Positions 1 to 10,224 are shown, counted from the first letter of the stretch. The stretch is DNA of 56,895 nt from Metabacillus fastidiosus NBRC 101226 (GCF_001591625.1 NZ_BCVG01000017.1:1-56895); one strand, 5' to 3'. A program made the numbers and translations. The notes: a model not told the origin generated them from the letters alone.

Positions 1-1386
1 GGAATCCATTGATGTAATCGTCTCATTCGTTTCATGCTGGATCATCTGAATGAGATTCGTTATTTGTTCTGCTGAATTTGCCGATTGTTCTGCAAGCTTC
101 CTTACCTCATCAGCTACAACAGCAAAACCTTTTCCTTGCTCACCCGCTCTTGCCGCTTCGATTGCTGCATTCAATGCTAAAAGATTCGTTTGACCGGCGA
201 TTGCTGTAATAACTTCATTAATTTTTCCAATTTCAACAGACCGTTCACTAAGAGCTTTAATGGAGCTTCCAAGTCCGGTAACATTTTCATTGATAGAATT
301 CATCTGATTCATTACTTTATGAATCGACTGCTTTCCTTCAATAGAAATTTCAACTGTTTCATTTGCATTTTCTGCCATCACATCTGCATTTTCCGTTATC
401 TTTTCTGCATAATCAGCCATTTTGCCAATAATCTTTTTACTTTCTTCCACACTATTCAACTGATCGTTGGAGCCTGATACTAAATCATGGATCGTCACCG
501 CAATATGCTGGCTTGCATGTGTACTCTGCTCAGCACTTGCACTCAGCTCTTGTGAAGATGCCGCGACTGTTTCAGAAGTTTCACTTACTTTTCTAATAAT
601 GTCTCGTAAACCGCCAATCATCTTATTAAAAGATGTAACAAGCTGGCCGACTTCATCTTTAAACTGATAATTTCCCTTAACAGAGAAATCTCCTTCTTCA
701 GCCTTCATCATTAAATCTTGAATTTGCTTGATCGGATTCACGATCACCCTCGTAATAACGAGTCCGATAATAATCGAAATAATTAATGCACCACTGATGA
801 TACTAATAAGAATGATACTCGCTTTTTTTAAGTTCTCACCATTAGTATTCTTTATTTTCTCTGCCAATTTTTCATTAAAGTCTTGCAGACTGCTAAGAAT
901 ATCATTTACTTCCGCACGCCTGTCACTAGCAACATCTGTGTAATAATGATAAGCTTTATCGTTTTCATTTTTCTGTGCTAATGCCAGTACTTCACTTCTT
1001 GCTTCTGAATAAGCGATAACCGCTTCTTTATAATCAGCTATGTATTCTTTTTCCTCCGAGAATAGATTTAATTTCTCATATTCCCCTATTAAGCTATTAT
1101 TCCTTGCAATTTCTTTCTCAATATTACCCGTCAATTGTTCATACTTATTAGAATCTGTCGTTAACATTGCTTCCAGCATATAGCCGTCAATTGTTCGATT
1201 ATTCAGCCGTATTTCTCCCAGCCAGTCAATTGGCTTTAAATGGTTATCATACATAATCTCTGAACCGCGAGCCATATCCTTCATATATTTATATCCTGAA
1301 ACTCCAACTATTCCAATTGAAATAGCTGAAATAACAATTAATAAAATTAGCTTCTGGCTAATTTTTAAATTGCGCAAAATGTCCAT
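1..1386 (-). CDS. Methyl-accepting chemotaxis protein (partial, C-terminus beyond window)
   Basis: Transmembrane chemoreceptor that passes ligand signals to the CheA/CheW array. 462 residues are visible, open to the left edge, so the tip and tail of the signalling domain are cut. Order: short cytoplasmic start ([11 protein letters not shown]), TM1 about 13-32, an extracellular four-helix-bundle sensor about 35-185, TM2 about 189-212, HAMP about 213-265 (begins [12 protein letters not shown]), then the coiled-coil signalling domain with the conserved tip ([18 protein letters not shown], then [15 protein letters not shown]). ATG at 1386 follows an AAGGAGAG ribosome binding site. The ligand cannot be told. 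Family assignment is firm. Confidence 0.95.
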   Translation of the reverse strand, partial: MDILRNLKISQKLILLIVISAISIGIVGVSGYKYMKDMARGSEIMYDNHLKPIDWLGEIRLNNRTIDGYMLEAMLTTDSNKYEQLTGNIEKEIARNNSLIGEYEKLNLFSEEKEYIADYKEAVIAYSEARSEVLALAQKNENDKAYHYYTDVASDRRAEVNDILSSLQDFNEKLAEKIKNTNGENLKKASIILISIISGALIISIIIGLVITRVIVNPIKQIQDLMMKAEEGDFSVKGNYQFKDEVGQLVTSFNKMIGGLRDIIRKVSETSETVAASSQELSASAEQSTHASQHIAVTIHDLVSGSNDQLNSVEESKKIIGKMADYAEKITENADVMAENANETVEISIEGKQSIHKVMNQMNSINENVTGLGSSIKALSERSVEIGKINEVITAIAGQTNLLALNAAIEAARAGEQGKGFAVVADEVRKLAEQSANSAEQITNLIQMIQHETNETITSMDS

Positions 1387-1576
1387 CCAGGTTCTCTCCT
1401 TAAATCTAATGTATACAAAGTATATATCGACTGTATAAATATAATTTATAAGTACTTTTTTAAAATTAGGGATTTATAACCATTTATTTTCGACAACATT
1501 CGAGAATTTGCTGCTATATTCTAGGAGTAAGGATATTACAATTGCTAATATGTATTTTTTCACATAATAAAATCCC

Positions 1577-1604
1577 TGGCCCATTAACTCTTGTGAATGG
1601 GCCA
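1577..1604 (-). terminator. Rho-independent terminator of glnA
   Basis: Inverted repeat TGGCCCATT / AATGGGCCA with a 10-nt loop, 17 nt past the glnA stop. On the minus strand it is followed by GGGATTTTATT, a modest U tract. Confidence 0.7.
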
Positions 1605-1620
1605 AGAATGAATATATCAA

Positions 1621-2985
1621 TTAAAATTTATTTTTATAGTTTCCGAGTTCCCAGCTATGAACCATTGTTCGATAGCTTTCCCATTCTGCTTTTTTCACTT
1701 TCACATATTCAGAGAATACATGCTCACCCAATGTTTCTTGTCCAATCGTTCCTTGTTCAAAAAGCTGAACAGACTGTTCTAGACTTTCCGGAAGATTTTC
1801 TATTCCACGTTCTGCACGTTGTTCATTAGTCATATGGAAAATATCTTCATTAATCGGGTCACATGGCTGTAATCCTTTTTCGATTCCATTAAGACCTGCT
1901 TCAGCGATGATCGCAAAAGTAAGATACGGATTCGCTGATGGATCCGGACAGCGAAGCTCTACACGTGTTGCCATTCCTTTTTTTGCAGGAATTCGAATTA
2001 ATGTAGAACGGTTAGAGGCAGACCATGCTATATAGCAAGGTGCTTCATACCCTGGTACTAGACGCTTATAAGAGTTAACAAGCGGATTTGTTACAGCTGC
2101 CATATTTTTCACATTTTCCATAAGTCCTGCAATAAACTGATAAGCTGTACTTGATAATTGAAGACCGTCCGCCGGATCATAGAACGCATTTTCTCCATCT
2201 TTAAAGAAGGACATATTTACATGCATACCAGAACCACAAATACCGAATATCGGCTTTGGCATAAATGTTGCATATAAACCGAATTGGCTGGCAACCGTTT
2301 TTACAACCCATTTAAATGTCGTTGCTAAGTCAGCAGCAGTTAATGCATCAGCATATTTAAAATTAATCTCATGCTGCCCTATTCCAACCTCATGATGTGA
2401 CGCTTCGATTGTGAAGCCCATTGCTTTTAATGCACGATAAATTTCTAAACGGACACGCTCCCCTAAATCTTTTGGAGATGGTTCGAAATATCCCGCATGA
2501 TCAGCGAGTTCCGCAGTCGGATTCCCATATTCATCCGCTTTAAAAAGGAAAAATTCTAACTCTGGCCCGATACAGATCGAGTAGCCTTTTTCTTCTGCAC
2601 GAGCTACTGTTTTTTGCAATACATTACGAGTATCACCTTCATAAAGAGTGCCATCAGGATTCATAACCGAACATAAGAAACGTGCTTCGGCATAATTTTC
2701 TTCAATCGTCCAAGGGATGACAGCAAATGTATTTAAGTCCGGTTGAAGGTAAAGATCAGATTTATCAATCGGAGCAAAACCTGTAATAGAAGAACCGTCA
2801 AACATTTGTTTCCCGGCAGCAATATCATCTAATTGTTCCACAGTTACCGTTATATTTTTTAATATACCTTCCATGTCTACAAATTGTAAGTGAATTAATT
2901 CAACTTTCTTTTCCGCAATCGTTTCTTTAATTTGTTCAAGTATCTCTGCTGTTTTATCTACTCTATCTAAAACCACTTCAGCCAT
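1621..2985 (-). CDS. glnA: Type I glutamine synthetase
   Basis: Makes glutamine from glutamate, ammonia and ATP; cytoplasmic dodecamer. 454 residues, about ten longer at the N-terminus than the B. subtilis enzyme. Seen motifs: MFDGSSITGF (61-70), ELEFFLFK, HHEVGIGQHEINF, the nucleotide-site GSGMH segment and NSYKRLVPGYEAPCYIAWS. No adenylylation-type extension is apparent. Odd point: the residue matching B. subtilis Arg62, central to glutamine feedback inhibition, is Pro72 (GFAPIDKSD against GFVRIEESD). There is no glnR next to it, unlike the usual glnRA operon. It may be a secondary or feedback-relaxed glutamine synthetase; that is inference. It has its own promoter and terminator, so it is probably monocistronic. 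Confidence 0.95.
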   Translation of the reverse strand: MAEVVLDRVDKTAEILEQIKETIAEKKVELIHLQFVDMEGILKNITVTVEQLDDIAAGKQMFDGSSITGFAPIDKSDLYLQPDLNTFAVIPWTIEENYAEARFLCSVMNPDGTLYEGDTRNVLQKTVARAEEKGYSICIGPELEFFLFKADEYGNPTAELADHAGYFEPSPKDLGERVRLEIYRALKAMGFTIEASHHEVGIGQHEINFKYADALTAADLATTFKWVVKTVASQFGLYATFMPKPIFGICGSGMHVNMSFFKDGENAFYDPADGLQLSSTAYQFIAGLMENVKNMAAVTNPLVNSYKRLVPGYEAPCYIAWSASNRSTLIRIPAKKGMATRVELRCPDPSANPYLTFAIIAEAGLNGIEKGLQPCDPINEDIFHMTNEQRAERGIENLPESLEQSVQLFEQGTIGQETLGEHVFSEYVKVKKAEWESYRTMVHSWELGNYKNKF

Positions 2986-3008
2986 ATGTTAGAATACCTC
3001 ACATTCGA

Positions 3009-3061
3009 TGTCTATTTTTTTAACATGGAATAATTATATTGAAATGAGCTCCATTTGACAA
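3009..3061 (-). promoter_or_regulatory. glnA promoter with possible GlnR/TnrA site
   Basis: On the minus strand TTGTCA (3061-3056), 17 bp, TATAAT (3038-3033). Just downstream, 3009-3025 matches the GlnR/TnrA consensus TGTNAN7TNACA at all but one fixed position. A site here would block transcription. The promoter is convincing; the operator is tentative. Confidence 0.55.
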
Positions 3062-3183
3062 CAGTTTTTCGTATAAAACAATAAGCAATTTTGTTTTAAA
3101 ACCGAATAATTAACAGTTTTTTTATATTTTCATTAAGAAAAAGGAAGGATTTGTCCAATAATCCCTCATTATTTTTAAATCTG

Positions 3184-3285
3184 CAAGGCCCCTTCACGAA
3201 AAATCCTTGATTTACTGGATTCTCATAAAGGGGCCTTGCAGGAGGATGTCCAGAAGGGGGTGATCTTTCCCCTTCTGGACATCCT
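3184..3285. repeat. Two nested or tandem hairpins between glnA and proA
   Basis: Hairpin one: GCAAGGCCCCTT (3184-3195) pairs with AAGGGGCCTTGC (3229-3240); its loop holds a second small dyad, AATCC/GGATT. Hairpin two: a perfect 17-bp stem, 3243-3259 with 3269-3285, around a 9-nt loop, ending 10 bp from the proA stop. Together they are the likely proBA terminator, but neither has a clean U tract on the minus strand. They could be a small palindromic repeat inserted there. Confidence 0.6.
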
Positions 3286-3294
3286 CTTTCTCTA

Positions 3295-4542
3295 TTATTC
3301 TCTTATTTGTCCATTTCCGCTAATAATGAATTTACTTGATGTTAGCGCATTTAATCCCATTGGGCCCCTCGCATGAAGCTTCTGTGTACTGATTCCAATT
3401 TCCGCCCCATAGCCGAACTCCGATCCATCTGTAAATCTTGTAGAAGCGTTATGATACACCGCTGCTGCATCTACTTTCGTTAAAAATGCACTAGCATGTC
3501 CCTCGTTAGCCGTAATAATTGCTTCTGAATGTTTTGTACCATATTTATTAATATGATCAATTGCTTCTATATAATCTTTTACTATTTTCACGCTGACAGT
3601 GAGACTTAAATATTCTGTGCACCAATCTTCCTCTGTCGCTGGTTTTGCTTCCTTAAATACTGCTGTTACTTTTTCATCACCATGGATTTCTACATTGTTT
3701 TCATGAAGATGTGCAAGCAGTTCTTTTCCATTATTTTTAAACCAGCTGTCTGTAACCAAAATAGATTCAATCGCATTGCAGACAGATGGACGCTGTGTTT
3801 TCGCATTAATAGCGATCTTCTTCGTCATTTCTAATTCCGCACTATCGTCAATGAAAATATGACAATTACCTGCACCTGTCTCAAGAACCGGAACAGTTGA
3901 TTCGCGAACGACTGTGTCAATTAAGTTTTTACCGCCCCTTGGGATTAGCACATCTAAATACTCATTTAAATGGAAAAGCTCCTTCGCTGTTTCTCTGCTC
4001 GTATCCTCGATTAACTGCACGGCATCAACTGGTAAACTGCTAGTCTCTAATCCTTTATGAATAATTCTTACTAATGCAATATTAGAAAATTTTGCTGATG
4101 AGCTTCCTCTTAAAATAACAGCATTGCCTGTTTTTAAAGATAATGTCGCCGCATCAATCGTCACATTCGGTCTCGCTTCATAAATCATCCCGATCACACC
4201 GATTGGGACACGTTTTTTCTTAATTTGAAGCCCATTTTCTTTCTCAATTTCTTCAAGTGTTTCGCCGATTGGATCTTTCAGCTCCACTAATAATTGAATC
4301 GCATCTGCCATATCTTTAATTCTTTTTTCATTTAGCATAATACGGTCAAGCACCGCATCTGATAAGCCATTTTCTTTTCCATGTTCTAAATCTTTTTTAT
4401 TTTCTTCAATAATATATTGCTGTTCTTTTAATAATTCATCTGCAATTTTCAAAAGTGCTTCGTTTTTCTCTTCTGTTGTTACTCCTACCAGCTGAAAGCT
4501 TGCTGCTTTTGCAAGCTCCCCTTTTCTTTTTACTTCACTCAT
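3295..4542 (-). CDS. proA: Gamma-glutamyl phosphate reductase (glutamate-5-semialdehyde dehydrogenase)
   Basis: Second step of proline synthesis: NADPH reduction of gamma-glutamyl phosphate to glutamate-5-semialdehyde. 415 residues, the usual length. Aldehyde dehydrogenase fold with [14 protein letters not shown] (117-130), the [11 protein letters not shown] phosphate-binding segment, and the catalytic cysteine in RPSVCNAIE (Cys255). Starts 12 bp after proB on the same strand with a GGAGG-type site, so it is the second gene of a proBA operon under the T-box leader. Confidence 0.97.
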   Translation of the reverse strand: MSEVKRKGELAKAASFQLVGVTTEEKNEALLKIADELLKEQQYIIEENKKDLEHGKENGLSDAVLDRIMLNEKRIKDMADAIQLLVELKDPIGETLEEIEKENGLQIKKKRVPIGVIGMIYEARPNVTIDAATLSLKTGNAVILRGSSSAKFSNIALVRIIHKGLETSSLPVDAVQLIEDTSRETAKELFHLNEYLDVLIPRGGKNLIDTVVRESTVPVLETGAGNCHIFIDDSAELEMTKKIAINAKTQRPSVCNAIESILVTDSWFKNNGKELLAHLHENNVEIHGDEKVTAVFKEAKPATEEDWCTEYLSLTVSVKIVKDYIEAIDHINKYGTKHSEAIITANEGHASAFLTKVDAAAVYHNASTRFTDGSEFGYGAEIGISTQKLHARGPMGLNALTSSKFIISGNGQIRE

Positions 4543-4554
4543 GTAAATTCCCTC

Positions 4555-5655
4555 CTATGCTTTCACCCAATTATTTCGGTGGATTACTTCCACTGATGAA
4601 ATAAAGGCATCGTCTTTTAATTCATCTGTACGCTTGCCCATCATTTTTATTAATTCATCAGAAGAATAGAGAACCTTCCCTTTACCTATTAAACCATTTT
4701 CACTAAAAACTTCAACAACATCGCCTTTTCGGAAATTCCCTTTTACATCGTAAATCCCAGCTGGTAAAAGGCTCTTTCCGCGGAAAAGAAGTGCATCTTT
4801 TGCACCTTCATCAACATAGATTTCTCCGCATACTTCTGAATGCAAAGCAATCCACTGACGGTTATTATTAATTGTCGCAAGCTCTTCTTTTCCGATATAT
4901 GTTCCATCGCCATTTCCATCTAAAATTTCAATTAATTTTTCTTTCCCTTTTCCTTGTCCAATAAATACTCGGACTCCTAATGATAAAGCCGTTCTTGCGG
5001 CAAGTAATTTTGACTTCATTCCGCCAGTGCCCACTTTAGATCCGGCACCTTCTGCACCTGCAAGAAATTCCTCATTAATCTCATCAATAAAATCAAACTT
5101 TTTCGCCTCAGGATTTTCCCTCGGATTTGAATCATATAATCCGTTAATATCCGTTAAAATAATGAGCTGATCAGCGTGGACTAAGCCGCTGACAAGCGCT
5201 GACAGCATATCATTATCACCAAAAGTTAATTCTTCAACAGATACTGTATCATTTTCATTAATAATCGGTAAAATTCCCCGTTCTAATAATTCCGTGATCG
5301 TCTGATAAGCATTTCGGTAACGGTCACGTGTAGAGAAATCGAGACGGGTTAATAATATTTGAGCAGGAATAACTCCACACTCTCCAAATTTCTCAATATA
5401 AGAGCGAATTAATAAGCTTTGGCCAACAGCTGCTGCAGCCTGCTTTCCTTTTAATGTAATCGGTCTTGAAGGATAGCCAAGGCTTGCAAAGCCGGCAGCT
5501 ACTGCACCTGATGAAACTAATAACACTTCATGCCCTTTATTTAATAAAGCAGTTACTGCATCGATATGATCGGAAAACTTCTCATGATCAATTTCACCTT
5601 TTGCATTTGTTAATGAGCTGCTGCCAATTTTAACAACGATCCGTTTTTTCTCCAT
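4555..5655 (-). CDS. proB: Glutamate 5-kinase
   Basis: First committed step of proline synthesis: ATP-dependent phosphorylation of glutamate. 366 residues from the ATG at 5655, preceded by GGAGGA. A longer reading frame back to 5871 exists but runs through the T-box leader and its terminator, so it is rejected. Amino-acid kinase domain about 1-260 ([56 protein letters not shown]), then a C-terminal PUA domain about 275-350. Followed by proA. Confidence 0.97.
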   Translation of the reverse strand: MEKKRIVVKIGSSSLTNAKGEIDHEKFSDHIDAVTALLNKGHEVLLVSSGAVAAGFASLGYPSRPITLKGKQAAAAVGQSLLIRSYIEKFGECGVIPAQILLTRLDFSTRDRYRNAYQTITELLERGILPIINENDTVSVEELTFGDNDMLSALVSGLVHADQLIILTDINGLYDSNPRENPEAKKFDFIDEINEEFLAGAEGAGSKVGTGGMKSKLLAARTALSLGVRVFIGQGKGKEKLIEILDGNGDGTYIGKEELATINNNRQWIALHSEVCGEIYVDEGAKDALLFRGKSLLPAGIYDVKGNFRKGDVVEVFSENGLIGKGKVLYSSDELIKMMGKRTDELKDDAFISSVEVIHRNNWVKA

Positions 5656-5719
5656 AGCCAAATCCTCCATTGATGACGTTGAAAATAGATAAAGTATATC
5701 TCCTATTGTACATGTATTT

Positions 5720-5980
5720 TTCAACATAAAAAAACCTTTTTCATCCTTGAAAATTAAGGACGAAAAAGGTTTTTTCCGTGGTACCACCTTAGTTGAGCAT
5801 GAAAATATGCCCCTCTTTTTCCTAATAACGCAAGGTTTACCCGCGCCTATGGTTTTCTCCATAGGACTCAAAAGGCAGGTTCAGCGGCTTCATCGTGACA
5901 GGGTCTTTCAGCTTATAAACCCCGCTCTCTTTCACATGAAGGACCGCTTACTATTCCTTTTTCAACGTTCATTAATATTT
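5720..5980 (-). promoter_or_regulatory. T-box riboswitch leader of proBA (proline type)
   Basis: Read on the minus strand. A long stem I leader is followed by the T-box core AAGGTGGTACCACGG (5790-5776), which binds the NCCA end of uncharged tRNA, then a terminator whose arms are AAAAAACCTTTTTC and GAAAAAGGTTTTTT (5776-5728) with a U run. In the specifier loop GAACCTGCC (5882-5874) the codon in register is CCT, proline (5879-5877). This agrees with proBA. Proline starvation should favour the antiterminator and expression. Confidence 0.93.
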
Positions 5981-5985
5981 AGTCT

Positions 5986-6014
5986 AATATACTTATTATT
6001 CTTCATTATGTCAA
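5986..6014 (-). promoter_or_regulatory. SigA promoter of the proBA T-box transcript
   Basis: TTGACA (6014-6009), 17 bp, TATATT (5991-5986) on the minus strand, placing the start just before the T-box stem I. Confidence 0.8.
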
Positions 6015-6081
6015 GGCTCATGCAGCATATTTAAAATACCGCTTTCATAATTTAATAAAAAGATAGAAAGGGGTTTTTACA

Positions 6082-6243
6082 TTGGCTTATTTCGGTACAA
6101 AAGGCTGGTATATTAAGGAGCTTAAGGCACTCGGAATGACGAAGCATCCTATTGAAAGGAGAAAATTGGAGCTGTATAAAACATATGTCGTCCGAAATTT
6201 TTATATAGAAGCTGTTGCAGAAAAGAAACAGTTCCAAATGTAA
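6082..6243 (+). CDS. DUF2639 (YflJ-type) small protein
   Basis: 53 residues from a TTG start behind AGAAAGGGG. It begins AYFGTKGWYIKELKALGM, then a basic, tyrosine-rich helix (RRKLELYKTYVVRNFYIE). This pattern recalls the YflJ/DUF2639 family of short Bacillus proteins of unknown role. No signal peptide or membrane segment. It stands alone between the proBA promoter and the DUF2621 gene. Confidence 0.75.
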   Translation: MAYFGTKGWYIKELKALGMTKHPIERRKLELYKTYVVRNFYIEAVAEKKQFQM

Positions 6244-6355
6244 ACACTTAGCAGGAAAGGAAAAATAATGTTTTAATTCACCTTCGTAAGTTCCAAATCA
6301 CAGTTATGTTGTGTATAATCAAGTTAAGATTGTGTTTTAACATGAGGTGAATAAA

Positions 6356-6781
6356 ATGTTAGATGGTTGGTTTCTATGGTTTATTTTATTTTGGGTCGTT
6401 TTTCTAATTTCGATGGTCGGAATTGGCGGATTTTTCATGTTCAGAAAATTTTTGCAGCGGCTCCCTAAAGTAGATGGTAAATCCGATCTTGACTGGCAGG
6501 ATCATTATATTGAACAAACGAGACATTTATGGAAAAAGGAAGAAAAAGAACTATTAGAAGAATTAGTAGCACCTGTACCAGAATTATTCCGTGATGTTGC
6601 CCGCGCAAAAATTGCCGGAAAAATCGGGGCAATTGCACTCAAGGAAAAAGCGGAGACAATTACACAGGATTTAGTCATTCGCGGTTATATTTTAGCGACA
6701 CCTAAACGGGATCATAAGTTTCTTATTAAACGTTTAAAAGAAAAACAAATTGATTTCTCACAATATGAGGCACTATTTTAA
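6356..6781 (+). CDS. DUF2621 family membrane protein (YneK-like)
   Basis: 141 residues from ATG 6356 behind AGGTG; a GTG nine bases upstream is possible but has no better site. One N-terminal membrane segment about 5-28 (WFLWFILFWVVFLISMVGIGGFF as seen in pieces), then a soluble, charged domain with DWQDHYIEQTRHLW and a PKRDHKFLIKRLKEK tail. Similar genes lie near ccdC/yneJ in Bacillus, as here. Function unknown. Shares a bidirectional terminator with ccdC. Confidence 0.8.
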   Translation: MLDGWFLWFILFWVVFLISMVGIGGFFMFRKFLQRLPKVDGKSDLDWQDHYIEQTRHLWKKEEKELLEELVAPVPELFRDVARAKIAGKIGAIALKEKAETITQDLVIRGYILATPKRDHKFLIKRLKEKQIDFSQYEALF

Positions 6782-6803
6782 TGATGAAATATCTATATAA
6801 TAC

Positions 6804-6838
6804 ATAAAAAGCTGACAAATTAATGATCAGCTTTTTTA
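6804..6838. terminator. Bidirectional terminator between DUF2621 gene and ccdC
   Basis: AAAAAGCTGA / TCAGCTTTTTT with an 11-nt loop, between the convergent stops; A tract on one side, T tract on the other. Confidence 0.9.
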
Positions 6839-7318
6839 TGTTACATTTATATTTGGAGGACTTAATTTATTTTGCAGTTTACGAAATGATACATACATCG
6901 CGATTCTCCATGGAACGATCATTCCAAATGCAAGAATCCAAAACATACCGCCAAGCTCTCCGACATCGATTGAATTACTTAAATATGTTTTCATCACGAT
7001 TCGGATAAGCAGGAGACCTATTAATATAAAAGCAAAAGCTTTAGAACGTTTTAAATAAATATGATTATCCCGCACTTCAAAATTTGACGTTTTAATAAGA
7101 AAAATAGAAAAAAACATCCCGAGCAAAAATGCCTCTAAAAATTCCATTCCAGTCACTCGAAACATCGGATGTATAAACATTAATGCCCCAGTACTCATAA
7201 AAATCGGCGGCAAAATGATTTTCTTTGCTGTTGCCGGTTTTTCTGCTGATTTCATCCTTATAAATAAAACTCCGATTCCCATACAAACAGCAAATACAGA
7301 AGTTAATATTGTTGCCAA
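6836..7318 (-). CDS. ccdC: CcdC family protein (YneJ)
   Basis: Membrane protein linked to cytochrome c maturation in Bacillus. 160 residues from a TTG start behind GAGAGTGG. About five membrane segments: roughly 3-20, 34-50, 58-76, 92-110 and 124-143. The pairs FIRMKSAEKPATAKKIILPP and FMSTGALMFIHP are typical of the family. Sits downstream of ccdA and yneI in the same direction, as in B. subtilis. Confidence 0.88.
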   Translation of the reverse strand: MATILTSVFAVCMGIGVLFIRMKSAEKPATAKKIILPPIFMSTGALMFIHPMFRVTGMEFLEAFLLGMFFSIFLIKTSNFEVRDNHIYLKRSKAFAFILIGLLLIRIVMKTYLSNSIDVGELGGMFWILAFGMIVPWRIAMYVSFRKLQNKLSPPNINVT

Positions 7319-7369
7319 TCGTATCCACTCTCTTCTAAAGCAGTCTAGTTCATAATGTACAAAATTCGT

Positions 7370-7732
7370 TTATTTAGCCAAAACTCGAGTAATTGCTTCT
7401 ATTACTCTGCTTTCATCAAACGGCTTAACAATAAAATCTTTTGCTCCAGCTTCAATAGCTTCAACAACCATTTTTTGCTGTCCGATAGCTGAGCACATAA
7501 TAATCTTTGCATCTGGAAATTTCTCTTTAATCTCTTTGAGCGCTTCCACCCCGTTTTTTTCAGGCATCGTAACATCCATCGTTACTAAATCAGGCTTCAG
7601 TTCCTCATACATTTCAACAGCCTCCATGCCATTTTGCGCTTCTCCGACAACTTCATAACTTCCTTTATTTAAAATATTTGACAATGTCATCCGCATAAAC
7701 TTCGCATCATCCACAATTAATATTCTAGCCAT
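7370..7732 (-). CDS. yneI: CheY-like single-domain response regulator (YneI)
   Basis: 120 residues from ATG 7732, behind CGAGGAGG; a longer frame to 7792 lacks a site. Complete receiver domain: acidic pair Asp8-Asp9, phospho-acceptor Asp53 in VTMDVTMPEKNG, Ser81 in MCSAIG, Lys103 in FIVKPF. No output domain. Lies between ccdA and ccdC, its conserved place in Bacillus; its partner kinase is not in the window. Confidence 0.92.
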   Translation of the reverse strand: MARILIVDDAKFMRMTLSNILNKGSYEVVGEAQNGMEAVEMYEELKPDLVTMDVTMPEKNGVEALKEIKEKFPDAKIIMCSAIGQQKMVVEAIEAGAKDFIVKPFDESRVIEAITRVLAK

Positions 7733-7995
7733 ACGAGTTCCTCCTCGAAATAAAGACAACTTAATATATATAACTCCTTTACTAGAATGCACTTACCTAT
7801 ATGAAGTAAGACTTCCCATCAATTCATTTTTCTCTCTTTTATTGACAGGTAACTTAAAGAACAAGGATTTAGAAGCATTTATATCTTAAATCCGATCTAA
7901 TTAACTTTTACAGGAAAAATTACATCTATTATACATTTATTATAACAATAATAGGAGTAAATTATAATTATTCCGATAAATGCGGAATAATTATA

Positions 7996-8703
7996 TCAAA
8001 ATCCAGTGAAACCACCGAATATTTGTGAGAAAAAAATAATTATTTCAGTCATTAGATCAAAGAAAAGCAAGATACCAATAACGATCATTAATAAACCACC
8101 AATTTTCATCAGTCTTATATTATACTTTTTAATCCAATGCAGCTTTCCTATAAAAAAGGACAATATTAAAAACGGTATCGCAAACCCTAAGAAGTAGCTG
8201 AGCATATAGATCATAGCGAAACTAGGATTATTTGCACCTAATAAAATAACAGCCGATAATATTGGTCCAGTACACGGCGTCCAGCCCGCTGCAAAAGCGA
8301 GACCAATAAAGACCGATCCAATATAACCTACCGGCCTGTTTTTAAATGCAAGGCGATGCTCTTTCATTAGAAACTTCGGCTTAAACAAACCAATTGTAAT
8401 AAAACCGAATAAAATAATTAATATCGCACCAATTTGTCTTATTAATTCCTGATAGTTTTTAAAAAATTGCCCGATAAAGGATGTCCCGAATCCAAGAGCA
8501 ATAAAAATAATAGAGAAACCAAGTAAAAAAAATAATGTATGTAATAAGCTTTGCCGCCCAAGAAATGTGTTTTCTGACTTCAGTTCACCAACTGATACTC
8601 CAGTAATATAAGACAGAAAAGCCGGATATAAAGGCAGACAACAAGGAGAAATAAACGACAAAAATCCGGCACCAAATGCTAAAAACACATTAATATCTGG
8701 CAT
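7996..8703 (-). CDS. ccdA: Thiol-disulfide transporter of cytochrome c biogenesis (CcdA)
   Basis: Moves reducing power from cytoplasmic thioredoxin across the membrane for apocytochrome c and spore cortex enzymes. 235 residues, six membrane segments (about 6-30, 53-77, 90-107, 127-153, 161-184, 198-222). The two essential cysteines are in SPCCLPLYP (21-22) and GWTPCTGP (Cys144). The 263-bp gap before yneI holds no other gene. Confidence 0.95.
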   Translation of the reverse strand: MPDINVFLAFGAGFLSFISPCCLPLYPAFLSYITGVSVGELKSENTFLGRQSLLHTLFFLLGFSIIFIALGFGTSFIGQFFKNYQELIRQIGAILIILFGFITIGLFKPKFLMKEHRLAFKNRPVGYIGSVFIGLAFAAGWTPCTGPILSAVILLGANNPSFAMIYMLSYFLGFAIPFLILSFFIGKLHWIKKYNIRLMKIGGLLMIVIGILLFFDLMTEIIIFFSQIFGGFTGF

Positions 8704-8960
8704 ATTCTCCTCCTGGAAAAGAGAGTTTCATCCATTTTAACAGATACCCATGAAAAATTATATGTATCAAATTAATAATCCAATACTCATTCTTCTATAT
8801 TTCTCCGTGTCTATTCCTATATAGATGCATTAGCAGCTATATATGCCTACTTTTTCTATTATGGCAGAAAGCAAATGCAAGTAAATTGTATGTATAATCT
8901 TTTAAATAGATTGAGGAAACCCTTATTTTAAATAAAACACCAGTTCCTAATCTAATAACA

Positions 8961-8985
8961 GAAAAAGCACGCAATTATGCGTGCT
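8961..8985 (-). terminator. Terminator-like palindrome
   Basis: AGCACGCA-atta-TGCGTGCT (8966-8985), followed on the minus strand by TTTTTC. It would end transcripts coming from the yneF remnant just upstream. Confidence 0.7.
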
Positions 8986-9061
8986 ACTATAATTTCAAAA
9001 CAAAAGCGCATACGCTTTAAACAGTACTCATATGTAAAAATAAAAGTTCATAAAGAATTTT

Positions 9062-9140
9062 ATTTTTTGCTGTTTATTCATCGTCCTAATCATGGATTGA
9101 TCTTCTTCTGCGACGGCTTCATACCCATTTGCATCAAAAC
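9062..9140 (-). pseudogene. Decayed partial copy of yneF (C-terminal third)
   Basis: About 70 bp closely match the 3' part of intact yneF at 10402-10473, including one stretch of over 35 identical bases. On the minus strand it reads [12 protein letters not shown] and then hits stops after a one-base deletion, where intact yneF continues [12 protein letters not shown]. The upstream two thirds of the gene are absent. A partial tandem duplication 1.3 kb from its source. Confidence 0.85.
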
Positions 9141-9576
9141 GTTGATATGTAAGGATTTGTTTCATATTAAGTGACCACTTTTTCTAATAAGAAAAATATA
9201 CCTTAATTCCACTAATTTGTCTACTAATTTAACCCCTGATTTCTAAAATATGGTGCATTATTCATTATACTCAAATAACGACAATTTCACACATTAAAAT
9301 TAACAATCTATCCTTCATTAAATCTCTATTAACGACTTCCCAAGCAGGGTCCATCATATTAAATGTATAATTCACGATCAATTGATTTTTAGTTTACTCA
9401 TTATATTGGACAATTACTGTAATTTGATTATTGGATAATCTTATTGTACTTGGGGCATCTAAATGATTTATTATCCACTATGCAAGGAATAGAAGTAGGC
9501 AGGGTGTCCGTACATTCTTCAATTGGTAATCATATCCGATGATAGAACATTCTAATCCGCCAGACATTTCCCAAAC

Positions 9577-9966
9577 CTATTCATGTATATTGATATTATG
9601 TTCCTCATTTAATTTAGTTAAAATTTCCGAATATTCTTTTTGTTGTTTACTTACTTCGTATTCAAGTGAGTATTCTTTAGATTTTATATATAAACTGTTT
9701 AAACTTTTTAACAAATATAGTAGTTGAATTAATTCCTCGCTTTTATTGTCTATTTCTTTATTTCTTGAAGATAAAGGAGCAGGATACCGATCAAAGAAGT
9801 CGTTTAAAAACTCATTTTCTGTCACAATACGTATATCTGAATTATCATGGGATTCTATAATTATATCAGTTACTTTTTGAGCCTCTACTTGTAGTTTTTT
9901 ATGTTCTCGACTACTACACGAGAATAGAAATAAAGTTGACACTAGAATTATAATGTATTTTTTCAA
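9577..9966 (-). CDS. Putative lipoprotein, unknown function
   Basis: 129 residues from TTG 9966 (GAGG site); a GTG at 9975 is an alternative. N-terminus KKYIIILVSTLFLFSC is a lipoprotein signal with Cys in the lipobox LFSC. The mature part is a charged, probably helical domain ending in a Glu/Lys-rich coiled-coil-like stretch about 85-125. No family recognised. It separates yneF from ccdA, where B. subtilis has no such gene, so it may be an insertion. Confidence 0.6.
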   Translation of the reverse strand: MKKYIIILVSTLFLFSCSSREHKKLQVEAQKVTDIIIESHDNSDIRIVTENEFLNDFFDRYPAPLSSRNKEIDNKSEELIQLLYLLKSLNSLYIKSKEYSLEYEVSKQQKEYSEILTKLNEEHNINIHE

Positions 9967-10224
9967 CACAAACACCTCTTAGCATTTTTTACTAATATTA
10001 GCAGATTTACTATTTTAAGAGTTGGATAAAAGGAACTTGATTCACCATTAATTCAGTCATCGTTTTACATTCTCCTTACTTTATTATCCAAATGATAAAT
10101 TCTTGTTCTAATATTTTCAGCAAAGTCTGATACCGATATATCGTCTGTTTTTATAAGTGTTCATTGAATTCGGTATCCTAGATAGGTACACTCTTCTATT
10201 ACATCTTCTAATTCTAATTCTAAA

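Larger units (their letters stand above)
8704..9576. other. Gene-poor stretch
   Basis: About 870 bp without an intact gene. It contains a minus-strand terminator at 8961-8985 and a decayed piece of yneF at 9062-9140, both listed separately. The rest is AT-rich and I see no further structure. Confidence 0.7.

Noticed and set aside
1542-1829. Plus-strand ORF of 95 codons opposite glnA
   Set aside because: Shadow of the glnA reading frame; no ribosome site and no coding character.
5656-5871. N-terminal extension of ProB by 72 residues
   Set aside because: It translates the T-box core and terminator; the ATG at 5655 has a GGAGGA site and the normal family N-terminus.
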